From: an uncultured Methylococcaceae bacterium
Lineage (GTDB): Bacteria; Pseudomonadota; Gammaproteobacteria; Methylococcales; Methylococcaceae
NCBI GenBank assembly: GCA_903857165.1
Contig: CAIODU010000075.1
Coordinates: forward strand, 1-44,348
Reading direction: 5' to 3'
Length of the DNA: 44,348 bases
Each line of letters opens with the position of its first letter. Within the stretch, counting starts at the first letter, position 1. A program made the translations under genes and the position numbers. Shown piece by piece: positions 34,802-44,336 of this stretch. The notes under the pieces were generated by a model. The model ran no database searches. It worked only from the letters and a program-made list of their open reading frames with translations, and was not told the origin of the DNA.

Positions 34802-35917
34802 ATGAACGGAAACCGTTCGCAGAACACAACAACGGAGCTAGACTCCCTGCCAGACGACGCTCTCCAGGCCCGCTTGCTGGAGGGTGTTTCCCGCACGTTT
34901 GCCTTAACCATCCCGCAATTGCCGGAGGGCTTGGCCAAGCCGGTTTCCAATGCGTATTTATTATGCCGGATCGTTGATACCATTGAAGACGAAGTCTCCC
35001 TGAACTCGACGCAAAAACGGGCGTTTTGCAGCCAATTCATCGACGTGGTCGCCGGCAAGGAAGCGCCGGTGAAACTCTCACGGGCATTGTCGCCGTTGCT
35101 TTCCGACCAAACCATTCCGTTGGAACACGAATTGATCCGGCTGATCCCCAGGGTCATCGCCATCACGCACGGGCTTGAAGGCCCGCAACGTGAGGCGTTA
35201 AGCCTGTGCGTTGCCATCATGGGCGAAGGCATGGCGGAATTTCAGGATCGCGACCTGCGCCATGGCGTGGCCGATATGCGGGAGATGGACCGCTATTGCT
35301 ACTATGTCGCCGGGGTGGTGGGTGAAATGCTGACCCGCCTGTTTTGCCACCATTCCCCCGAAATCGCCGCCCGCCGGGATTTGATGATGAAGCTGGGCGT
35401 GTCCTTCGGCCAAGGCTTGCAGATGACCAATATATTGAAGGACCTGTGGGACGATCACTCGCGTGGCGTATGTTGGTTGCCGCGCGACATCTTCACGGCC
35501 AAGGGCTTCGATCTTGCGGATTTGCAGCCCGGCCATGGCGATCCAAAATTCGCCGAAGGTTTCCGGCAGTTGCTCGGGATTGCCCATGCCCATCTGCGCA
35601 ACGCCCTTGAATACACGTTGCTTATCCCATCTCATGAAACCGGCATCAGGGAATTCTGCCTTTGGGCCTTGGGCATGGCCATGCTGACCTTGCGTAAGAT
35701 CAATGCCAACTTATATTTCAGCGACTCCAAGCAGGTCAAGATCACCCGCCGCAGCGTCAAAGCCGTGATCGGCGGCAGCCGCCTCACGAGGCGCAGCAAT
35801 ATTTTATTGAAATCCTTGTTTTATCTCGTCGGCACAGGGCTTCCCGCACCTGATCGCCAAGTTTTGGCCCTCGCGGCTACCGTAACGACAGCCGAACAGT
35901 CGAAACCCAAGTTTTAA
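34802..35917 (+). CDS. Squalene synthase (farnesyl-diphosphate farnesyltransferase)
   Basis: A 371-residue trans-isoprenyl diphosphate synthase of the squalene/phytoene family. The two metal-diphosphate motifs are D59-TIE-D63 and N210-ILK-D214-LWD-D218. YCYYVAGVVGEM (166-177) is typical of one-step NADPH-dependent squalene synthases, and the length exceeds the 270-300 residues of HpnC or HpnD. I therefore favour a single enzyme that converts two farnesyl diphosphates to squalene, replacing the HpnCDE route. Its stop is 15 bp from shc. Confidence 0.88.
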   Translation: MNGNRSQNTTTELDSLPDDALQARLLEGVSRTFALTIPQLPEGLAKPVSNAYLLCRIVDTIEDEVSLNSTQKRAFCSQFIDVVAGKEAPVKLSRALSPLLSDQTIPLEHELIRLIPRVIAITHGLEGPQREALSLCVAIMGEGMAEFQDRDLRHGVADMREMDRYCYYVAGVVGEMLTRLFCHHSPEIAARRDLMMKLGVSFGQGLQMTNILKDLWDDHSRGVCWLPRDIFTAKGFDLADLQPGHGDPKFAEGFRQLLGIAHAHLRNALEYTLLIPSHETGIREFCLWALGMAMLTLRKINANLYFSDSKQVKITRRSVKAVIGGSRLTRRSNILLKSLFYLVGTGLPAPDRQVLALAATVTTAEQSKPKF

Positions 35918-35931
35918 AAAGGAAAATACCC

Positions 35932-37896
35932 ATGTTCAAAGAAACAAGCTTACTTTCTGGCATTGATTACGCCTTCCCAGGCTCAATGCAATCGCCGTTA
36001 GACGGTGCCATCGAACGTGCCAAAGAGCATCTGCTTCGCCTGCAAAGCCAAGAGGGCTATTGGGTGTTCGAACTGGAGGCGGATTGCACCATCCCTGCGG
36101 AATACATCCTGATGATGCACTTCATGGATGAAATCGACGAGGACTTGCAGGGGAAAATCGCCAATTTCCTGCGCGCCCATCAAGCCGGGGACGGCAGTTA
36201 CCCGCTCTTCCGAGGCGGCGAGGGTGACATTTCCTGCACCATCAAAGCCTATTACGCATTAAAAATGGCCGGTGACGACATCCATGCCCCGCACCTACGC
36301 AAAGCACGGGAATGGATACTTGCCCACGGCGGCGCGGCCAAGGCGAATGTCTTCACCCGCATCATGTTGGCCATGTTCGCGCAAATCCCTTGGCGGGGCG
36401 TGCCGTTCATCCCTGTGGAACTCATGTTGTTGCCGAAATGGTTCCCTTTCCATCTGGACAAGATTTCCTACTGGTCGCGCACGGTGATGGTGCCGTTGGC
36501 GATTCTTTGCACTTACAAAGTCACGGCGCGCAACCCGAAACAAATTAATGTGCGCGAATTGTTCACCGTGGATCCGGAAAAGGAAAAAAACTATTTCTCC
36601 CACGTCAAAACACCCATCGGCAAGACCGTTTTGGCCTTGGAACGCTTTGGCCGCCTGTTGGAGCCATTGATTCCCGGCTTCGTGCGTAGAAAGGCAACCG
36701 AAAAGGCGCGTGACTGGTTCTTGGAAAGGCTGAACGGCTATGATGGACTGGGGGCGATTTTCCCCGCCATGGTGAACGCCTACGAGGCGCTGGATTTCTT
36801 GGGGTTCCCCAAAGACGATGAACGCCGCCAAATTGCCCTTGAATCCATCCAGCGCTTGCTGGTGATCAAGGGCGACCAAGCCTATTGCCAGCCTTGTGTG
36901 TCACCCATTTGGGACACTGGCTTAGTTGCCTTGGCCTTGCAGGAAGTGGACAAATACGAGGAAAGCCCGCAAACCCGCATGCAAATCAAAGAGGGCTTGC
37001 GTTGGCTGGCAAGCAAGCAATTGACGGACGAACCAGGCGACTGGCAGGTCAAGCGCCCCAACCTTCCGGGCGGCGGCTGGGCTTTCCAGTTCGGCAACAG
37101 TTGGTATCCTGACGTGGACGATTCAGCCGTGGTTGCCCACGCCTTGGTGCAGTCCGAAGACGAGGAATTCAATGCGACCATCCAACGCGCAGGGGTATGG
37201 ATTGCGGGTATGCAGTCCAGCAACGGCGGCTATGGTGCCTTCGATGTGGACAATGACAATTACTATCTGAATCATATCCCCTTCGCCGATCATGGCGCAT
37301 TGCTTGACCCGCCGACCGCCGATGTATCGGGTCGTTGCGCCATGTTCCTCGGCAATTTGGTGAAGACCAACCCCGAATACCGGCCAGTGCTGGATCGTTG
37401 CATCGCCTACTTGAAAAGAGAGCAAGAAGAAGACGGCTCTTGGTTCGGGCGCTGGGGCACCAATTACATCTACGGCGTCTGGTCAGTGTTGCTGGCCTTT
37501 GAAACCGCTGGCGTACCCAACAACGACCCCAGTGTCCGCAGGGCCGTTGCCTGGTTGAAAACCAAACAGCGGGCCGATGGCGGCTGGGGCGAGGACAGCA
37601 ACACCTACCATGATGACCGCACGGAAAAACGCGGTGAATTCCACACCAGCACAGCCTTCCAGACTGGCTTTGCGCTGACCGCCCTGATGGCGGGAGGCGA
37701 GGCGGAATCCCCGGAAGTCCAGGCCGGTGTCAATTACCTGCTTAGAAACCAGCAAGCTGACGGCTTCTGGAAAGACGGGTGCTTCACCGCGCCTGGCTTC
37801 CCCAAGGTGTTTTACCTGAAATACCACGGCTATGATAAGTTCTTCCCGTTGTGGGCATTGGCTCGCTTCCGCAACGAGTGTTTTGCAATTGCGTGA
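35932..37896 (+). CDS. shc: Squalene-hopene cyclase
   Basis: A 654-residue membrane-associated class II terpene cyclase that converts squalene to hopene and diplopterol. The protonating acid motif is D394-V-D396-D397-S (DXDD). QW repeats such as GDGSYPLF, QSSNGGYGAF, QEEDGSWFGRWG, QRADGGWGED and QQADGFWKD are spread along the chain. AAGGA precedes the start. Its TGA overlaps the GTG of hpnG. Length matches the family (about 630-720). Confidence 0.97.
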   Translation: MFKETSLLSGIDYAFPGSMQSPLDGAIERAKEHLLRLQSQEGYWVFELEADCTIPAEYILMMHFMDEIDEDLQGKIANFLRAHQAGDGSYPLFRGGEGDISCTIKAYYALKMAGDDIHAPHLRKAREWILAHGGAAKANVFTRIMLAMFAQIPWRGVPFIPVELMLLPKWFPFHLDKISYWSRTVMVPLAILCTYKVTARNPKQINVRELFTVDPEKEKNYFSHVKTPIGKTVLALERFGRLLEPLIPGFVRRKATEKARDWFLERLNGYDGLGAIFPAMVNAYEALDFLGFPKDDERRQIALESIQRLLVIKGDQAYCQPCVSPIWDTGLVALALQEVDKYEESPQTRMQIKEGLRWLASKQLTDEPGDWQVKRPNLPGGGWAFQFGNSWYPDVDDSAVVAHALVQSEDEEFNATIQRAGVWIAGMQSSNGGYGAFDVDNDNYYLNHIPFADHGALLDPPTADVSGRCAMFLGNLVKTNPEYRPVLDRCIAYLKREQEEDGSWFGRWGTNYIYGVWSVLLAFETAGVPNNDPSVRRAVAWLKTKQRADGGWGEDSNTYHDDRTEKRGEFHTSTAFQTGFALTALMAGGEAESPEVQAGVNYLLRNQQADGFWKDGCFTAPGFPKVFYLKYHGYDKFFPLWALARFRNECFAIA

Positions 37897-38606
37897 CTAA
37901 GATAGGCATCCTTGTCGCCATGGCGGTTGAGTGCCGCAGCCTGACCTCCAAGCGAGTGCCTGCGGGGGGCTGTTTGGACTTGGGTGACGGTTGCCTCATC
38001 GGACTATCCGGGGCTGGACCGCAGGCGGCGCAACGTTGCTCTGCCCTGCTGGTCGAAGCGGGGGCAACTTCACTGATTAGCTGGGGATGCGCGGCTGCTT
38101 TGGCACCGGGCCACAATCCGGGCGACTTAATCCTGCCGGCCGGAATCGTCTGCACGGATGGGCGGCTAATCGAAACCGACGGGGAATGGCGCGATCGCCT
38201 CTCTTCCAAACTGGACGGGCAAATGCCTGTCCACACGGGGCTGCTGGCGGAAAGCGACCGCATCGTGGCCGGGCAAGAAGAAAAACGCGACCTCTTCGCC
38301 GCCACCGGTGCCATCGCCTTGGACATGGAAAGTGCCGCAGCCGCCCGCACCGCAGTGCGATTCCGCCTGCCTTTCTTGGCAGTTCGTAGCATCATCGACC
38401 CAGCCGAAGTAAGCCTACCGCCCTCGATCCATGCTGCATTCGATGCAAACGGAATGCTGAATGTTCCGCAAATGTTGTTGCGTTCGCTGCTGCACCCGAC
38501 TGATTTCATAGACATCATCCGACTCGGCAGTCACTTCAGCGCAGCCATGAAAACCCTCAGCCTAGCGGCCGCCATTGGTCGCGATACTCACTTTGCCGTC
38601 ACCTAG
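37893..38606 (+). CDS. hpnG: Hopanoid-associated phosphorylase/nucleosidase HpnG
   Basis: A 237-residue member of the PNP/MTAN fold. It removes adenine from adenosylhopane to give (phospho)ribosylhopane. Visible blocks are TKIGILVAMAVECRSL at the start, LISWGCAAALAPGHNPGDLILP, and IALDMESAAAARTAVRFRLP with the catalytic-type DMES. The GTG at 37893 overlaps the shc stop (GTGA) and starts at the first beta strand, so it is preferred over the longer ATG frame inside shc. Confidence 0.9.
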   Translation: MTKIGILVAMAVECRSLTSKRVPAGGCLDLGDGCLIGLSGAGPQAAQRCSALLVEAGATSLISWGCAAALAPGHNPGDLILPAGIVCTDGRLIETDGEWRDRLSSKLDGQMPVHTGLLAESDRIVAGQEEKRDLFAATGAIALDMESAAAARTAVRFRLPFLAVRSIIDPAEVSLPPSIHAAFDANGMLNVPQMLLRSLLHPTDFIDIIRLGSHFSAAMKTLSLAAAIGRDTHFAVT

Positions 38607-38658
38607 GACTGCAATTTCCCTTTTCCTGCCCTAACCCCCCTCAGACCCACATCCGACG

Positions 38659-41307
38659 ATGAGCAGAACGACAGACAGTCTAATAATTAAAACCATTCTT
38701 TGGTGGGAAAACAACATTCTTAACCGCCCATGGTTGCTGATAGTGTCATTCGTTGTCGCCACGGGTTTCGTCGGCAAATACACGATGGACAATCTTACCG
38801 TGAACACCAACACGGCAAATATGTTTTCCACCCAACTGCCTTTCCAGCAAAACCGGATCAGGCTGGAAAAGGCATTCCCCCAAGATATCGACACCCTTCT
38901 GCTGCTGGTGGAAGGGGATTCGCCGGAACAGACATCTGCGGTGGTCAGACGCATCAGCGGGGAGTTGCGGGAAAAGAAGGATGCCGTCGCATCTGTTTAT
39001 GTCCCGGACGAGGGGGAGTTTTTTGACCGAAACGGCATGCTCTATCTGAGTATCAAGGACTTGGAGGACACCTCCAAACAACTGGCCAACGCCCAGCCGT
39101 TTATCGGCAAACTGTCCAAGGATAATAGCCTGCACGGACTGTTTGACATTCTCGGACTAGCCATCAAAACCACGGGCGATGACGACCTTGAATTGGATAT
39201 GAATCCAGTGTTTAGAAAGATTAGCCAAGCCTTGAATGCCGTGCGGGAGGGGAAGCCCTACGAATTGTCCTGGCAACAATTGATGATGGACAAGCAAAGC
39301 GGCATTGGCATCACCAAACGCTTCATCATCATACGGCCAACACTGAATTACAAAGAATTGCTGCCGGCCGAAAAAAGCATCGCGGCCATTAAAAAGGCAA
39401 TCGCCGAAGCGACCGTGGGCGAGCTTGCCAACGTCCGTGTCAGCATGACCGGCGAGGTGGTGTTGGAATATGAAGAAATGGACAGCCTCACGCGAAGCAT
39501 GACGATAGCCGGCATCGCCTCGTTCATTCTGGTCTGTGTGACCTTGTTGGTCGCCTACCGCTCCTTCAAATTGATGATTGCCACGTTTGTTTCCCTGGGG
39601 ATGGGGCTGGTTCTTTCCATGGGGTTCGCCACTGTCAGCATCGGCCATCTCAACTTGATTTCCATTGCCTTCGCGGTGTTGTTCATCGGCATGGGCGATG
39701 CCTACTCCTCGCATTTTTGTTTGCGTTATCGGGAATTGATCATGCGCGGCGAGTCCCAGCGCGATGCCTTGCGGGATACCTTGACCTCCACCGGATCGTC
39801 CTTGATTTTATGCACATTCACGGCGGCCATTGGACTTTACGCGTTCATCCCCACCCACTATGTCGGCGTATCCGAACTCGGCATCATCGCCGGCACCAGC
39901 ATGTTCATCGCCTTGCTCACCACCTTCACGGTGTTGCCCGCACTGATAAAAATCATGCCTATCAGGAAGCCCAGGATGCGGACCCCGGAGGTCGACAAAT
40001 CATCCTCCATTCTATCCAATTGGCCTTTGCGATTTGCCCGGCCAATTCGTTGGACTACCTTCGTTTTGACCTTGGCCGCATTGGCATTGTTGACCCGAGT
40101 CTCGGTGGATTTCAACCCGATCAACCTTCGCGACCAAAGCACCGAATCGGTCAAAACCTTCAAATATCTGCTCCAAGACGAGGATACTTCACCGATGACG
40201 CTCTCCTCGCTCGCCAACAGTGAAAAGGAAGCGATGGAGAAGAAAAGCCGTTTTGAAAAACTGCCGACGGTCGAGAAGGTGATGACACTGTTTGACCTGA
40301 TCCCCGATGACCAAGAGGCCAAATTAGCCATTGTCGAAGAACTGGGTTTACTGATGGGCCCCCAACTCGGGAGTTTTCCCCTGCCTACCCAAGGCGGCGC
40401 TACGCTTCAAAGCCTGGAGGAACTGCAAGCCAGTATCTTGGTGCAAATCGCCAAAGGCGAAGGTGGCAATGCCGACTTGTTGGAATTAAGCGAAAGCCTG
40501 GATGAATTTCTAGATTATCTGGACTCTTTGCCCGAGGAACTTCGCCAACCCCTATTGGACAAACTCCAACAGGTGTTGTTGGGTTCTTTGCCCGCCACCA
40601 TGGAAAAGCTCAAACTCAGCCTTGAAGCGGGGCCCGTCACCTTGGAATCGCTCCCCGCTGAACTCAAAGAACGCTGGTTGAGCCAAGACGGATTTTACCG
40701 GATCCAAGTTTCACCGAAAAAAGATTTGAACGACCTTGGAAACTTGCGCGAATTCATCCAAGGGGCGCAGAAAATCGACCAAGACGTGACCGACCTCCCG
40801 GTCACCTATCTGGAATCCATGAACGAAGTCGTCCAGTCCTTTATGCAGGCATTCAGCATTGCCCTAGTGGCAATCACCGTGTTGCTGTTAATCATCCTGC
40901 GCAATGTCAAAGACACCTTGCTGGTGCTGTTGCCCCTGCTGTTGGCCTCCGTGTTCACGGCGGCAGCGACGGTGGTGTTCAACGTCCCCTTCAACTTTGC
41001 CAACATCATCGCGCTGCCGTTGCTGTTTGGATTAGGTGTGGACAGCGGCATCCACATGGTCCATCGGTTACACTATTTGGATTCGACCGAGGAAAATCTG
41101 CTCGGCACCAGCGAGGCGCAAGGGGTGTTCTACGGCGCGTTGACGACAATTTTCAGCTTCAGCAGTTTGGCGTTCACCTCCCACCAGGGCACCGCGTCCA
41201 TGGGCATCCTGCTCTCCATAGGATTATTAATGACACTGATCTGCGCACTGGTCGTGTTGCCGGCCTTTAGCGTGTTGCATATCAGGCGACGCCATTTTCA
41301 CCAATAA
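38659..41307 (+). CDS. hpnN: Hopanoid RND transporter HpnN
   Basis: An 882-residue RND protein with about 12 membrane helices in two halves: one helix near 30-50, a periplasmic loop, five helices (about 275-435), then one near 460, a second loop, and five more (about 720-875). GDAYSSHFCLRYREL and GLGVDSGIHMVHRLHYL are the paired TM4-like motifs. In Rhodopseudomonas and Methylobacterium relatives HpnN carries hopanoids to the outer membrane. It follows hpnG by 52 bp in the same operon. Confidence 0.92.
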   Translation: MSRTTDSLIIKTILWWENNILNRPWLLIVSFVVATGFVGKYTMDNLTVNTNTANMFSTQLPFQQNRIRLEKAFPQDIDTLLLLVEGDSPEQTSAVVRRISGELREKKDAVASVYVPDEGEFFDRNGMLYLSIKDLEDTSKQLANAQPFIGKLSKDNSLHGLFDILGLAIKTTGDDDLELDMNPVFRKISQALNAVREGKPYELSWQQLMMDKQSGIGITKRFIIIRPTLNYKELLPAEKSIAAIKKAIAEATVGELANVRVSMTGEVVLEYEEMDSLTRSMTIAGIASFILVCVTLLVAYRSFKLMIATFVSLGMGLVLSMGFATVSIGHLNLISIAFAVLFIGMGDAYSSHFCLRYRELIMRGESQRDALRDTLTSTGSSLILCTFTAAIGLYAFIPTHYVGVSELGIIAGTSMFIALLTTFTVLPALIKIMPIRKPRMRTPEVDKSSSILSNWPLRFARPIRWTTFVLTLAALALLTRVSVDFNPINLRDQSTESVKTFKYLLQDEDTSPMTLSSLANSEKEAMEKKSRFEKLPTVEKVMTLFDLIPDDQEAKLAIVEELGLLMGPQLGSFPLPTQGGATLQSLEELQASILVQIAKGEGGNADLLELSESLDEFLDYLDSLPEELRQPLLDKLQQVLLGSLPATMEKLKLSLEAGPVTLESLPAELKERWLSQDGFYRIQVSPKKDLNDLGNLREFIQGAQKIDQDVTDLPVTYLESMNEVVQSFMQAFSIALVAITVLLLIILRNVKDTLLVLLPLLLASVFTAAATVVFNVPFNFANIIALPLLFGLGVDSGIHMVHRLHYLDSTEENLLGTSEAQGVFYGALTTIFSFSSLAFTSHQGTASMGILLSIGLLMTLICALVVLPAFSVLHIRRRHFHQ

Positions 41308-41342
41308 TTTCACCCAAAGCACTATCATTGACTGAGGACACC

Positions 41343-42731
41343 ATGTCAAAAACCATTGCCGAATTACTCGCCGAACGGTCTGGGGAAAACTTCGACCTGC
41401 ATGACAAATTTCTGAACACCCAGATGGTGCGGGTGCTAAAAACCATCGGCTATGATCGGGTTTATACCAAAGCCCACGGTCCCTACCTGTACGACAACAA
41501 AGGCGATGAATACTTGGACTTGCTTTCAGGCTTTGGTGTTTTCGCGCTAGGCCGCAACCACCCCACCATCGTGCAAGCCTTGAAAGACGTGCTGGACGCC
41601 GAATTGCCAGACATGGTGCAGATGGACGCGTCCCTTTTGTCGGGCTTGTTGGCGGAGAGAATCCTTGCCACCTGCCCGCCCAACCTCACCAAGGCATTTT
41701 TCTGCAATTCCGGCGCGGAAGCAGTGGAAGCGGCGATCAAATTCGCCCGCTACACCACCAAGCGCGAAAAAATCGTCTATTGCGAACATGCATTCCACGG
41801 CCTGACCACAGGGGCTTTGTCGCTGAACGGCGAAAACCTGTTTCGTGAAGGCTTTGGCCCCTTGCTGCCAGGTTGCTCGGATGTGCCATTTGACGATTTA
41901 CCGGCCTTGGAGAAGGCACTCTCCCGCAAAGAGGTGGCGGCGTTCATCGTCGAACCGATTCAGGGCAAAGGCGTCAACTTGCCCTCCGAAGGCTACCTGA
42001 AAGAAGCGCAACGCCTGTGCAAACAATACGGCACCTTGTTCGTCGCCGACGAAATCCAATGCGGCATTGGCCGGACCGGCAAATTCTGGGCAATTGAGCA
42101 TTACGGCGCGGAACCCGACATGATCTTGATGGCGAAGGCGCTGTCCGGCGGCTTCATCCCCGTCGGCGCGGTGGCGATGACCGATCACATCATGAACGCC
42201 GTGTTCAACCGCATGGATCGTGCCGTGGTGCATGGATCCACCTTTTCCAAGAACAACATGGCAATGGCGGCTGGGATTGCTTCCTTGCAAGTCATCGAGG
42301 ACGAGAAGCTAGTCGAAAACGCCGCCAAAATCGGCGGGGAAATCATTGAAGGTCTGCAAGCGATGATCCCCAAATACGACTTCCTCAAGCAGGTACGAGG
42401 CAAGGGTTTGATGATCGCCGTGGAATTCGGCTCCCCCAGTGGTTTGCTGCGCAAAGCCGCGTTTGCCGGCCTGGAAGCCGCCAACAAGGGGCTGTTCAGC
42501 CAAACCATCACCATACCCTTATTCAAGAACCATCGCATTTTGAGCCAAGTGGCGGGCCACGGCATGAATGTAGTCAAATTCCTGCCTCCGTTGGTCATCG
42601 GTGAAAAAGACCGCGATTGGATTTTGTCGGCGATGGATCAAGTCATAGCCGACACCCAGGAAGTCGGCGGCGCGATTAAGGATTTGGGCAAGAATTTGAT
42701 CAGCCATGCGTTGAAGCAGAAGGCGGGTTAA
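41343..42731 (+). CDS. hpnO: Aminotransferase HpnO (aminobacteriohopanetriol synthesis)
   Basis: A 462-residue class III PLP aminotransferase. The cofactor region is NSGAEAVEAAIKFARYTT, VADEIQCGIGRTGKFWA, and the Schiff-base lysine K265 in MAKALSGGFIPVGAV. Within a hopanoid operon this is HpnO, which aminates the C35 end of the side chain to give aminobacteriohopanetriol. The ATG at 41343 has GAGGA six bases before it; a TTG at 41328 is less likely. A 26-bp hairpin (42738-42763, AAACGCT/AGCGTTT) follows and may end the transcript. Confidence 0.9.
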   Translation: MSKTIAELLAERSGENFDLHDKFLNTQMVRVLKTIGYDRVYTKAHGPYLYDNKGDEYLDLLSGFGVFALGRNHPTIVQALKDVLDAELPDMVQMDASLLSGLLAERILATCPPNLTKAFFCNSGAEAVEAAIKFARYTTKREKIVYCEHAFHGLTTGALSLNGENLFREGFGPLLPGCSDVPFDDLPALEKALSRKEVAAFIVEPIQGKGVNLPSEGYLKEAQRLCKQYGTLFVADEIQCGIGRTGKFWAIEHYGAEPDMILMAKALSGGFIPVGAVAMTDHIMNAVFNRMDRAVVHGSTFSKNNMAMAAGIASLQVIEDEKLVENAAKIGGEIIEGLQAMIPKYDFLKQVRGKGLMIAVEFGSPSGLLRKAAFAGLEAANKGLFSQTITIPLFKNHRILSQVAGHGMNVVKFLPPLVIGEKDRDWILSAMDQVIADTQEVGGAIKDLGKNLISHALKQKAG

Positions 42732-42737
42732 TTTTCG

Positions 42738-43018
42738 CTAAAACGCTAAAGCGTTTGAGCGTAGTTAAGTGAAAAGCAAATTCTGCTGGTTCCCAAGCTC
42801 CAGTGCTCATCGTTATACAAAAGTGTTGGAGACCCGTCATTCCGGCAGGGACTGCCGGAATCCAGATTGCATGGACGCTTCCAAAGCCCCGTCACTGGCA
42901 ATACTGTTGACACGGTCGTCATACCGGCATGGATTGCCGGTATCCAGATTGTGCGTGGATGCCCCGAACCCCACCATCCATGGAGCCTAGGTTCCGGCAG
43001 TCCATGCCGGAACGACGG
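42738..43018. repeat. Cluster of palindromic repeats
   Basis: The 394-bp gap after hpnO holds only repeats. A hairpin at 42738-42763 comes first, then three family-2 units: 42834-42865 (CCGTCATTCCGGCAGGGACT, then GCCGGAATCCAG), 42917-42947, and an inverted one at 42990-43018. The stretch CATCGTTATACAAAAGTGT near 42808 also resembles 909-927. They mark the right border of the hopanoid locus. Confidence 0.8.
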
Positions 43019-43125
43019 AGCTTTAGGATTAAGCTAATTGCTGGAAAACTGGAACAAAGCCACCCAAGATGGGGACAAAGCCCGAATAGCACCATTGAAT
43101 TAGAGAGGTCTAGCCCCTGGATTAT

Positions 43126-43359
43126 ATGCCCGTTGTTGTGGATGCGACATACTTAACCGATTACAAAATCAAGATTACTTTCGACAATGGTGAGCAAAAA
43201 ATCGCCGATTGCCAAAAGTGGTTAAACGGCAAAATCTTTGAACCCCTGAAAGACAAAAACTATTTCCAGCGTTTTTTCGTGGATGGTTGGTCAATATCTT
43301 GGCCTAACGGGGCGGATATTGCACCGGAGACGTTGTATGAAGAAAGTGAGCCGGTTTAG
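43126..43359 (+). CDS. DUF2442 family protein
   Basis: A 77-residue protein with the usual DUF2442 sequence course: VVDATYLTDYKIKITFDNGE, a central FEPLKDKNYFQRFFVD and the end ISWPNGADIAPETLYE. The family is often paired with DUF4160 in predicted toxin-antitoxin modules, but no DUF4160 gene is present here; the next gene codes for an HNH nuclease instead. Confidence 0.85.
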   Translation: MPVVVDATYLTDYKIKITFDNGEQKIADCQKWLNGKIFEPLKDKNYFQRFFVDGWSISWPNGADIAPETLYEESEPV

Positions 43360-43436
43360 TTGTTACGGCCAAGAAGGTGCGCATAGCGTACCCTTGGCTA
43401 ATTTTTCACTTTGACGATATTTATAATTTGGAGATA

Positions 43437-44336
43437 ATGGAAATGCCGTGGAACCCTGAGTTGGCAATTGATTGGCTGAAGAAGAATAAGGGGCTTACCC
43501 TTCAAAGTGAAACGCAAACATGGGCGGTTTTCGAAGTTTCAAAAGTAATGGATATAATGGTTCGGCGTGGGCAACAAGTTGTGACTGTGTACATGAATAA
43601 GTACTCCGTTACAAACGAACCTTTTCCTAGATTAAACGGCATAGAAGACACTGAATATCCAATAGGGGTTAGGGGGAAAAATAACTTCCCTGGAATTTCG
43701 GGAAAAGTGGCAAGAATCCAATCACTAAACCCCGAATATAATGTTATTCTTAGGTTAAGAGTGGAAAACGAGGTTGCTTTAGCTGAATTGATTGACTGGT
43801 ATTCAGGAAATCCCTTGCCAATTCAAGAGAATGATCCATACCATGACATTGCCAATATTATTACCGAAAATCCAGACCCCACAACCAGAAAACAACAGAT
43901 TGAAGCGCGTTTAGGTCAAGGTAGATTTAGAAGAAATGTCATCGAAACTTGGGGGCTTGGTGAATGTTGCGCTGTCACTGGTACAAACATCACACCACTT
44001 TTGATCGCCTCTCATATAATCCCATGGTGTGAGTCTATCGAAAAGCGCCTTGAAGGGACTAATGGGGTTTTACTTTGCTCGCATCTTGACAAGCTTTTTG
44101 ATCGACACCTAATTGGCTTTGATTCCGAAGGCAGATTAATTGCCAGTAATCGTTTGAGTGCCGAGGACTGGCATCAACTCAATAAGCTTGGAATTCATAA
44201 TTTTACGATTACAGCGTTTTTAATGTCGATTGATTACTTTGTTTATCGTTGGCGGCAAAGGGTTGCCGCCCTACGGCCCTTATTCCGCAGTAGGTCGGCA
44301 ACCCTTTGCCGACATGGATATACATTAAATAGGTAA
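43437..44336 (+). CDS. HNH endonuclease (HNH_2 type), altered C-terminus
   Basis: A 299-residue protein with an N-terminal domain of unknown function and an HNH_2 nuclease domain at about 175-235: ASHIIPW (H193), then LEGTNGVLLCSHLDKLFDRHLIGF with N209 and H216, and an upstream CCAVTG that may bind zinc. The ATG at 43437 follows TTGGAG. From about residue 272 to the end the protein is coded by an inverted repeat element, giving an Arg-rich tail (RWRQRVAALRPLF). The true C-terminus has therefore probably been replaced. Such proteins act in restriction or as mobile nucleases. Confidence 0.8.
   Translation: MEMPWNPELAIDWLKKNKGLTLQSETQTWAVFEVSKVMDIMVRRGQQVVTVYMNKYSVTNEPFPRLNGIEDTEYPIGVRGKNNFPGISGKVARIQSLNPEYNVILRLRVENEVALAELIDWYSGNPLPIQENDPYHDIANIITENPDPTTRKQQIEARLGQGRFRRNVIETWGLGECCAVTGTNITPLLIASHIIPWCESIEKRLEGTNGVLLCSHLDKLFDRHLIGFDSEGRLIASNRLSAEDWHQLNKLGIHNFTITAFLMSIDYFVYRWRQRVAALRPLFRSRSATLCRHGYTLNR
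44252..44313. repeat. Inverted repeat forming the end of the HNH gene
   Basis: Arms GCGGCAAAGGGTTGCCGCCC plus TAC (44252-44274) and GTAGGTCGGCAACCCTTTGC plus CGAC (44290-44313) pair with two or so mismatches across a 15-bp loop. It is a third kind of dispersed palindrome in this window. Confidence 0.8.
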
